Source: Spirochaetales bacterium | GTDB lineage: Bacteria; Spirochaetota; Spirochaetia; Sphaerochaetales; Sphaerochaetaceae | DNA length: 11,650 bases | Direction: 5' to 3' | NCBI GenBank assembly: GCA_017632495.1 | Contig: JAGBRG010000345.1 | Location: forward strand, 1 to 11,650 | Shown: positions 6,276 through 11,650 of the stretch, in pieces | How the letters are laid out: every line of letters starts with the position of its first letter | How positions within the stretch are numbered: the stretch's first letter is position 1 | Program-made: the position numbers and the translations under genes | The notes under the pieces: generated by a model | Told to the model about the DNA's origin: nothing | The model's database searches: none | The model's input: the letters and a program-made list of their open reading frames with translations, nothing else

Positions 6276-7181
6276 ATGGCAAAGAAAAATACATACAACA
6301 GTGTCGCTGTCAGAGCTACCGCAGCGGACAGAGTCTTTAATATCTGTGTCACCATCTTCATGGTGCTGCTTCTGATCATCCTTATCATCCCGATCTGGAG
6401 TACAATCGCACTTTCATTCAGACCGCCTGCATACATCGGAAGCTATCTCGAGGGTATGTTCCTTGCTCCGTGGAAATGGTCGGCAGGTGCTTACAGGGCC
6501 CTTCTTGGTAACCAGGGATTCCTGAATTCCTTCTGGAACAGTATCAAGATCATGGTCATGGGTGTCGTGGTTGCATTGTTTCTGACAATTCCCATGGCAT
6601 ATGCACTGTCTGCAAAGGGTGTTCCCGGAAAGAAATGGATTACAATCTTCGTAATGGTTCCTTACGTCTTCAACGTCGGAGTCGTTCCTACCTACCTGCT
6701 TATTTCCAAGCTGGGTCTTACGAACCATCTTCCTTCCGTATTCATGCCTGTTGCACTGAGCACATACAACATGATCATCATGAGACAGTTCTTCGAGGGA
6801 ATCCCGAATGACCTCAGGGAAAGCGCCTTCATCGACGGATGCAACGACCTTCAGATTATGTTCAGGATCATCCTTCCGCTGTCAAAGGCGATCATCATGA
6901 CAATCGGACTGTACTACGCGGTTGCATTCTGGAACGACTACATGAGATCCCTGCTTTATCTGCAGAAGAGTTCTCTCAAGCCGCTTCCTCTGCTTCTGAG
7001 AGACATCCTCATCGGAACAAGCATGAATGACAACCTTGAGGCCAATGCGTTCGGAACAGCTCCGATCGAGGCAATCAAGGCCGCTTCGGTCTTCATCAGC
7101 GCAATTCCGATGATTCTCGCGTATCCGTTCATCCAGAAGTACTTCACCAAGGGTACTCTGGCCGGATCTGTAAAGGGTTGA
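6276..7181 (+). CDS. ABC sugar permease, YtcP/AraQ type
   Basis: This is the second permease subunit (301 residues), paired with the LplB-type protein to form the transport channel. The ribosome site TAAGGAGG begins on the previous gene's stop codon and sits six bases before the ATG. Membrane helices are visible at about 22-46, 88-112, 120-145, 155-170, 202-222 and 268-288. The EAA loop is ESAFIDGCNDLQIMFRIILP (182-201), with Ser in place of the first Ala, a common variant. The C-terminus KYFTKGTLAGSVKG is the hallmark of this subfamily. In B. subtilis the YteP-YtcP-YtcQ transporter belongs to rhamnogalacturonan use alongside the GH105 enzyme YteR, the same partnership as here. No ATP-binding subunit is encoded in the window, so a shared MsmX-like ATPase elsewhere is expected. 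Confidence 0.93.
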   Translation: MAKKNTYNSVAVRATAADRVFNICVTIFMVLLLIILIIPIWSTIALSFRPPAYIGSYLEGMFLAPWKWSAGAYRALLGNQGFLNSFWNSIKIMVMGVVVALFLTIPMAYALSAKGVPGKKWITIFVMVPYVFNVGVVPTYLLISKLGLTNHLPSVFMPVALSTYNMIIMRQFFEGIPNDLRESAFIDGCNDLQIMFRIILPLSKAIIMTIGLYYAVAFWNDYMRSLLYLQKSSLKPLPLLLRDILIGTSMNDNLEANAFGTAPIEAIKAASVFISAIPMILAYPFIQKYFTKGTLAGSVKG

Positions 7182-7208
7182 GTTTCATTAAAAACACTAT
7201 GGTTATTC

Positions 7209-7226
7209 AGGGCGGAAGTCCGCCTT
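7209..7226 (+). promoter_or_regulatory. Intercistronic hairpin between permease and binding-protein genes
   Basis: The arms AGGGCGG (7209-7215) and CCGCCTT (7220-7226) pair, with one G-U, around the four-base loop AAGT. Only three T follow the hairpin's last C, so it is unlikely to stop transcription efficiently. Such hairpins often protect the downstream mRNA segment, letting the binding protein be made in excess of the permeases. No convincing promoter was seen in the 86-base gap. Confidence 0.5.
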
Positions 7227-7267
7227 TGGATATAGAAAACTGGAAAATCATTTAACGGAGGATTTAA

Positions 7268-8833
7268 ATGAAGAAAGCACTTACTATTCTTCTTGTCGCT
7301 CTCATTGCTATGACAGCAGTGTTTGCACAGGGTGCAGCAGAAACAAAGTCTTCAGGTCCCATGACTATTACAATGCTTTATGCTGCAACACAGACTGAGG
7401 TCGGTTCCCTTCCAGATGACTGGGCAGGTTATCAGATTCTCAGAGATAAGCTCGGCATCGATCTTCAGCTTCAGATGCTGCCTTCAAACGCAAATGACCA
7501 GAACGTCGCAGTCAGAACAATGGCAGCTGCAGACGAGCTTCCTGACTTCATCACAGTCGACAGAACAGTCTGGGTAGACCTCGTAAAGCAGGGAATGCTT
7601 GCTGATGTCACAGATGACTTCGCAAAGATGCCTGAGAGAAGCAAGGTCATGTTCGGACCGTCATCAAAGAACTTCACCACATATGAGGGAAGAATCTACG
7701 GTTTCGCAACTCCTTCCGCATATGCAGGAAACGAAGGTCTTCTGGTCAGAAAAGACTGGCTGGACAAGCTCGGACTCAAGGCTCCCGAGACTCTCGATGA
7801 GCTGTATGATGTCCTTTATGCTTTCACCTACAACGATCCTGACGGAAACGGCAAGAACGACACCTACGGTTACGGTGCATTCGTAGAGGATTATCCTGCA
7901 TACGAAGCATACCCCGGACGCAGATTCGAGCCTCTGATGGGTGCCTTCGGCGTTGAGGGAACATGGAACATGTCAGCCTCTAACTTCGGCCTCAGAATCC
8001 ACGATCCTGCTTACTACGATTTCATGGTCTTCCTTAAGAAGGTCATCGACAACGGTCTGATCGATCCCAACTGGCAGTCCTATAAGAAGGATGACTTCAG
8101 AGCTGCCTGGAAGCAGGGTAAGTTCGGTGTCTTCAGAGAGCAGAACTCAGCTTATGCTTCAGAGAACAACTACAGCCCGTTCGACAAGAACTTCCCTGAT
8201 GGCGGATTCATCGTCATCGATGCTCCTATCGGACCTACCGGTAAGAGATCCGTCGGACCTCTCGTAGAGGGCTTCAGAATCTTCGCAATCAACGCAGATG
8301 TTTCTCCTGAGAAGCACGCCAAGATCATCGAGATGTTCGAGTGGATGAGCTACGGCGAAGGTTACATGCTCTGCGGTTACGGTATGGAAGGTGTCAACTA
8401 CATCCTGGACAAGGACGGACTCCCGCAGTCTGATGAGTCTCTCGGCGACCTCGGATACAACAAGGCCGGCGGACAGAGATACATCCAGCTCAGAAACAGC
8501 TCCTTCAACTACAACAACGCACAGGAGACAGCTCTCCGCTATCCTGCATACATCACAGCAGTATCACAGAAGCGCATGAGCGCCGGTGACGTTCTCATCG
8601 AGATGCAGGGCAAGACATGGACCAGAACTCCTGGCCAGAACAGCATGCCGACTCCAGAGAGCACAGATGTCTACACATTCTATCAGCAGGGTATTGCCGA
8701 ATTCCTCAACGGAAAGACAGCTCTTACTCCGGCTAACTGGAAGGCATTCGTCGAGCAGTTCGACAAGATCGGCGGTCTCGCATGGGAGAAGGCCGGCTAC
8801 GAATATGCCAAGGAGAACGGATATCTTCTGTAA
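7268..8833 (+). CDS. Extracellular oligosaccharide-binding protein, YtcQ/LipO family
   Basis: This 521-residue protein captures the sugar outside the inner membrane and delivers it to the two permeases. A strong ribosome site, GGAGGA, lies five bases before the ATG. The leader MKKALTILLVALIAMTAVFA gives a signal-peptidase I site after Ala20; there is no lipobox cysteine, so the mature protein should be periplasmic rather than lipid-anchored. The FAQGAAE junction is characteristic of spirochaete binding proteins. Residues 190-198 (DPDGNGKND) form an EF-hand-like loop, as in the calcium-binding site of the alginate-binding protein AlgQ2. The C-terminus, WKAFVEQFDKIGGLAWEKAG onward, is typical of the YtcQ/LipO group. 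Length is normal for the group (about 500-550). Gene order permease-permease-binding protein matches the family. A strong terminator follows. Ligand is inferred as a pectin-derived oligosaccharide from the adjacent enzyme. Confidence 0.92.
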   Translation: MKKALTILLVALIAMTAVFAQGAAETKSSGPMTITMLYAATQTEVGSLPDDWAGYQILRDKLGIDLQLQMLPSNANDQNVAVRTMAAADELPDFITVDRTVWVDLVKQGMLADVTDDFAKMPERSKVMFGPSSKNFTTYEGRIYGFATPSAYAGNEGLLVRKDWLDKLGLKAPETLDELYDVLYAFTYNDPDGNGKNDTYGYGAFVEDYPAYEAYPGRRFEPLMGAFGVEGTWNMSASNFGLRIHDPAYYDFMVFLKKVIDNGLIDPNWQSYKKDDFRAAWKQGKFGVFREQNSAYASENNYSPFDKNFPDGGFIVIDAPIGPTGKRSVGPLVEGFRIFAINADVSPEKHAKIIEMFEWMSYGEGYMLCGYGMEGVNYILDKDGLPQSDESLGDLGYNKAGGQRYIQLRNSSFNYNNAQETALRYPAYITAVSQKRMSAGDVLIEMQGKTWTRTPGQNSMPTPESTDVYTFYQQGIAEFLNGKTALTPANWKAFVEQFDKIGGLAWEKAGYEYAKENGYLL

Positions 8834-8862
8834 TCTTCGGATTACCGAAAGTCTGATTTGAC

Positions 8863-8899
8863 AAAGGGGCTGCGGGTGCATGCTGCAGCCCCTTTTTTT
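8863..8899 (+). terminator. Rho-independent terminator after the binding-protein gene
   Basis: GGGGCTGC (8866-8873) and GCAGCCCC (8885-8892) pair perfectly around an 11-base loop and are followed by seven T (8893-8899). AAA at 8863-8865 can extend the stem. It lies 29 bases after the binding-protein stop and only 22 bases before the next start codon, so it probably acts as a partial stop that sets a lower level of the downstream enzyme. Confidence 0.93.
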
Positions 8900-8921
8900 G
8901 AATAACTATTTTGGAAACATC

Positions 8922-11363
8922 ATGATTGACGCAAGAAGAACAATGACAGAGCGCATGAGCCTGTCAGCTATGAAGAAGTATAATCCGCAGAATGCACCTC
9001 AGAGCTATAAGTCCGCGATTCTGCTTGAGGCCTTGTATAAAGCCTCCTCTGTACTGGGAAACGGGGAAATATTTAACTACGTCAAAGGCATGCTGGACAG
9101 CTATATCCACGAAGACGGAAGTGTAGAGAACTTCTGCATCGAGGACTACAGCATGGATAATATCCGCATAGGATATGTAACTCTGAAAATGTACGCTCTT
9201 ACGGGCGAAAAGAAATATAAGAAGGCTCTTGACAGCTTCATGCAGATGCTGAAGAGCCAGCCCAGAACTCCTGAGGGAGGATTCTGGCATAAGAAGCACT
9301 ATCCGAACCAGATGTGGTTGGACGGTCTTTTCATGCAGGGTCCTGTTTATGCTCTATACAGCAAGATGTTCGGCTCTTTGAAGGATTGTCTTGACGACAT
9401 CATTCCTCAGTTCGAGCTGATCTATGACAAGACCTATGATCCTAAGACGTCGCTGTTAAGGCATGCATGGGATTCCTCACGCAAGATGCCGTGGTGCGAT
9501 TCTACCACCGGTCAGTCCCAGGAAGTCTGGGCACGTGCAATGGGCTGGTACTGCATGGCCCTTGCAGACCTTCTTGAGGATATCCCGGTAACCGCTGAGT
9601 ACGAGAGCTACAGGAAAACACTCCTTTCTCTTGCAAATAAGGTCGCTCCGGCTCTGATCAGGTATCAGGACAAGAAGAGCGGAATGTGGTGGCAGGTCGT
9701 GGACAAAGCAGAGCAGGGTGCAAACTACCTTGAGACATCAGCCACATCCATGTTCATCTACTTCTTTGCAAAGATGAACAGAATGGGATTTTTCGCTGAC
9801 TCCTACAGAGAAGCCGCAAAGAAGGCCTTTGACGGCATGGTCGCCAATTCTGTCACATACGGTGATGACGGGGAGCTTTATCTTCACGACACCTGTAAGA
9901 GCGCAGGTCTTGGCGTTGCTCCTGAAGGAACTGTGTACAGGCCGGCTGACTTTGAATACTACACAACAGGCGAGCCGAGGGTCACTGACAACCTTCACGG
10001 AGTTTCACCTTTCATCTCAGCTGCCTTGGAGCTTGAGTTCCCGGCACAGCTGAATACTGCCCGCTACACTCTCAAAAAAGATGACGACATCAATAAGGTC
10101 CTTTGTGAGAATGCGCTCAAGGCCGCTGTTGTGATTCCCAAGGGAAACTACAAGGTCGGCCCCATCGCCGTTCCGTCGCACTCACACATCATCTTCGAAG
10201 AAGGTGCTGTTTTTGATTACACAGACGACTTTGACGCCTATCCTCCTATCAAGACAAGATGGGAAGGTGTCAATTGCTGGGCAATGCATCCGTGCTTCCT
10301 GATTAAGGAAGCAAATGATGTCGTTGTCGAGGGTCCTGGAGTTCTTGACGGTCACGGCGAGAAGTGGTGGACCCACATCATGTCCTGGAAGAACGGCGGA
10401 AGACCTGCCGAGACTATTCTTGACTGTGAGAAGAGGCTTGCAAAGCTCAATCCGAATTACATGAACGAGCCCGAGGGCGGCGGCGGAAGACCCTGTCAGT
10501 TCCTCAGACCGCCACTTTTACAGATTCTTGATTCCTGCAATGTGAGAATTGACGGTATCACCCTCACAAGAAGCCCGTTCTGGACCTGCCATCCTGTATG
10601 CGTGACGAACCTTGTTCTTCAGAACATCACAATCAACAATCCGTACGATTCTCCGAATACAGACGGAATAGATATCGAGTCCTGTGTGAACGTAGATGTC
10701 CGCGGATGCGATGTGAACGTAGGTGATGACGGAATTGCAGTCAAGTGCGGAAGCGGAAAGGAGATGATGGGATTTCAGAGATCAGAGAACATCCTTGTCC
10801 AGGACTGCACGGTGAGAAACGCCCACGGCGGATTTGTCATCGGAAGCGAGACCGCAAGCGGAGTCAAGGGTGCATATGTGAGAAACTGCCGATTCCTCGG
10901 AACTGACAGAGGTATCAGAATCAAGACCCGCAGAGGCAGAGGCGGACACATGGAAGATATTGTAGCTTCAGACATTTTCATGGATAATGTCATATGCCCG
11001 ATTTCCATCAACATGTTCTATCGGTGCGGAAGCAATGACCCTGCGCTCTATTCACTTGAGAAGCAGCCTGTAGGAGAGGATACTCCGCTTATCAGGAAGG
11101 TTCTGATTGAAAGAGTAACAGCAGAAAACTGCAGGTGTGCGGCAGCATTCCTTGCAGGACTTCCGGAGATGCCGCTTCAGAACATCGTTGTCAAAGACAG
11201 CACTTTCAAGGTCAAGAAGGAGCTTGAAAGCGGTCTTGAGGCAGAGATGTGTGCGGGTATCCCTGAATCGGATTTCAAGGGAATCAGGGTCATCAACTCG
11301 GATGTGAAGTTCGACAACATAAGTGTCGACACCGACCCGATGATCAAATACGAAAAGTACTGA
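8922..11363 (+). CDS. Cytoplasmic GH105-GH28 fusion: unsaturated rhamnogalacturonyl hydrolase plus polygalacturonase-like domain
   Basis: This 813-residue fused enzyme is predicted to trim imported pectic oligosaccharides. The frame opens at an ATG at 8880, but that lies inside the terminator stem; the ATG at 8922, preceded by GGAAA, is chosen. Residues about 10-375 are GH105 (YteR-like, normal domain size): MWLDGLF (131-137) carries Asp134, the likely counterpart of YteR Asp143, and WARAMGWYCMALAD (203-216) is the usual helix motif. GH105 hydrates the unsaturated galacturonyl end left by lyases. Residues about 385-800 are a GH28 beta-helix with all family motifs: NTDG (579-582, Asp581), GDDG (601-604, Asp602 and Asp603), the HGG equivalent of the catalytic His motif (His635), and RIK (666-668). 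GFVIGSE after the His resembles exo-acting members. There is no signal peptide, so the enzyme works inside the cell. Exact linkage specificity is inferred. Confidence 0.92.
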   Translation: MIDARRTMTERMSLSAMKKYNPQNAPQSYKSAILLEALYKASSVLGNGEIFNYVKGMLDSYIHEDGSVENFCIEDYSMDNIRIGYVTLKMYALTGEKKYKKALDSFMQMLKSQPRTPEGGFWHKKHYPNQMWLDGLFMQGPVYALYSKMFGSLKDCLDDIIPQFELIYDKTYDPKTSLLRHAWDSSRKMPWCDSTTGQSQEVWARAMGWYCMALADLLEDIPVTAEYESYRKTLLSLANKVAPALIRYQDKKSGMWWQVVDKAEQGANYLETSATSMFIYFFAKMNRMGFFADSYREAAKKAFDGMVANSVTYGDDGELYLHDTCKSAGLGVAPEGTVYRPADFEYYTTGEPRVTDNLHGVSPFISAALELEFPAQLNTARYTLKKDDDINKVLCENALKAAVVIPKGNYKVGPIAVPSHSHIIFEEGAVFDYTDDFDAYPPIKTRWEGVNCWAMHPCFLIKEANDVVVEGPGVLDGHGEKWWTHIMSWKNGGRPAETILDCEKRLAKLNPNYMNEPEGGGGRPCQFLRPPLLQILDSCNVRIDGITLTRSPFWTCHPVCVTNLVLQNITINNPYDSPNTDGIDIESCVNVDVRGCDVNVGDDGIAVKCGSGKEMMGFQRSENILVQDCTVRNAHGGFVIGSETASGVKGAYVRNCRFLGTDRGIRIKTRRGRGGHMEDIVASDIFMDNVICPISINMFYRCGSNDPALYSLEKQPVGEDTPLIRKVLIERVTAENCRCAAAFLAGLPEMPLQNIVVKDSTFKVKKELESGLEAEMCAGIPESDFKGIRVINSDVKFDNISVDTDPMIKYEKY

Positions 11364-11372
11364 GGTTGAAAC

Positions 11373-11650
11373 ATGGGAACAAAAATTGACACCGCTTTTA
11401 TCAAGGGAATCATTCCACCTATCGCTGTTCCGTTGAATGACGACGAGACTTTCAACGAGACCAAGCTCAGAAAGCATGTGGACTTTGTCATTAACGGTGG
11501 AGTCAGCGCCATTCTGGCTTTCGGGTCCAACGGTGAATTCTACATGCAGGAAGAGTCCGAGATGATGGACATTCTTGATGTAATGATAGACCAGACTGCA
11601 GGTCGTGTACCAATTTTTATGGGAATCGGCGCAATCAGGACATCAAAGTG
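11373..11650 (+). CDS. DapA/NanA-family aldolase or dehydratase, first 92 residues (3' end outside window)
   Basis: This open frame begins at an ATG nine bases after the fusion-enzyme stop, with AGGT as a modest ribosome site, and runs off the window edge. The start, IKGIIPPIAVPLNDDETFNE (10-29), is the N-terminal signature of the dihydrodipicolinate synthase / N-acetylneuraminate lyase TIM-barrel family. FGSNGEF (50-56) matches the GTTGE-type substrate carboxylate-binding motif. The Schiff-base lysine lies outside the window. Members form a Schiff base with pyruvate or keto sugar acids. Tight coupling to a pectinolytic enzyme suggests a 2-keto-3-deoxy sugar acid aldolase or a related dehydratase rather than lysine biosynthesis, but the fragment cannot decide this. 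Confidence 0.88.
   Translation, partial: MGTKIDTAFIKGIIPPIAVPLNDDETFNETKLRKHVDFVINGGVSAILAFGSNGEFYMQEESEMMDILDVMIDQTAGRVPIFMGIGAIRTSK

Noticed and set aside
8586..8861. Plus-strand frame of 91 codons inside the binding-protein gene
   Set aside because: It is an out-of-frame shadow within a clearly coding region, with low-complexity Arg/Ser-rich translation.
8880..8921. Start of the GH105-GH28 gene at the ATG at 8880
   Set aside because: This ATG lies in the terminator loop and the following codons run through the stem and T-run; the ATG at 8922 is downstream of the terminator.

Overview
The window most likely comes from a spirochaete, probably a gut or sediment member of the Sphaerochaetaceae or Treponemataceae. 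This is inferred, not proven. The clues are the solute-binding protein's leader (a short hydrophobic stretch, then FAQGAAE), the giant AraC regulator whose sensor resembles a periplasmic-binding protein, and the roughly even base composition. No mobile element, CRISPR array, tRNA or rRNA gene was seen.

Left part (1-1946): the C-terminal end of a Zn/Cd-type P1B ATPase reads in from the left. It converges on a minus-strand gene for a PLP-dependent alpha-oxoamine synthase that resembles serine palmitoyltransferase, and the two share a symmetric terminator. Upstream of the synthase, also on the minus strand, lies an unlisted 40-codon gene for a single-span membrane microprotein with a good ribosome binding site. 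A 142-base divergent region separates it from the next block.

Right part (1947-11650), all plus strand, looks like a pectin/rhamnogalacturonan oligosaccharide utilisation locus. It holds a 1041-residue regulator (LacI-like sensor, degenerate histidine kinase, degenerate receiver, AraC DNA-binding domain), two LplB/YtcP-type permeases, an abundant-type solute-binding protein, a strong terminator, a cytoplasmic GH105-GH28 fusion enzyme, and the start of a DapA/NanA-family aldolase or dehydratase. The proposed flow is as follows. Unsaturated galacturonate-containing oligosaccharides are bound outside the membrane and imported by the permeases with an ATPase encoded elsewhere. The fusion enzyme then trims them from both chemistries (unsaturated end and saturated galacturonate linkages). 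The aldolase-family enzyme may act on a resulting keto-deoxy sugar acid.

The best regulatory clue is a 16-base element, GTCGGAA(T/A)TGTACAAA, present at 15/16 identity just upstream of the regulator promoter (1892-1907) and again at the 3' end of the regulator gene, ahead of the transporter (5048-5063). It is a candidate operator for the regulator. Other points of interest are an apparently leaderless regulator mRNA, an N-terminal coiled coil on the first permease, and a terminator only 22 bases before the fusion enzyme's start codon.
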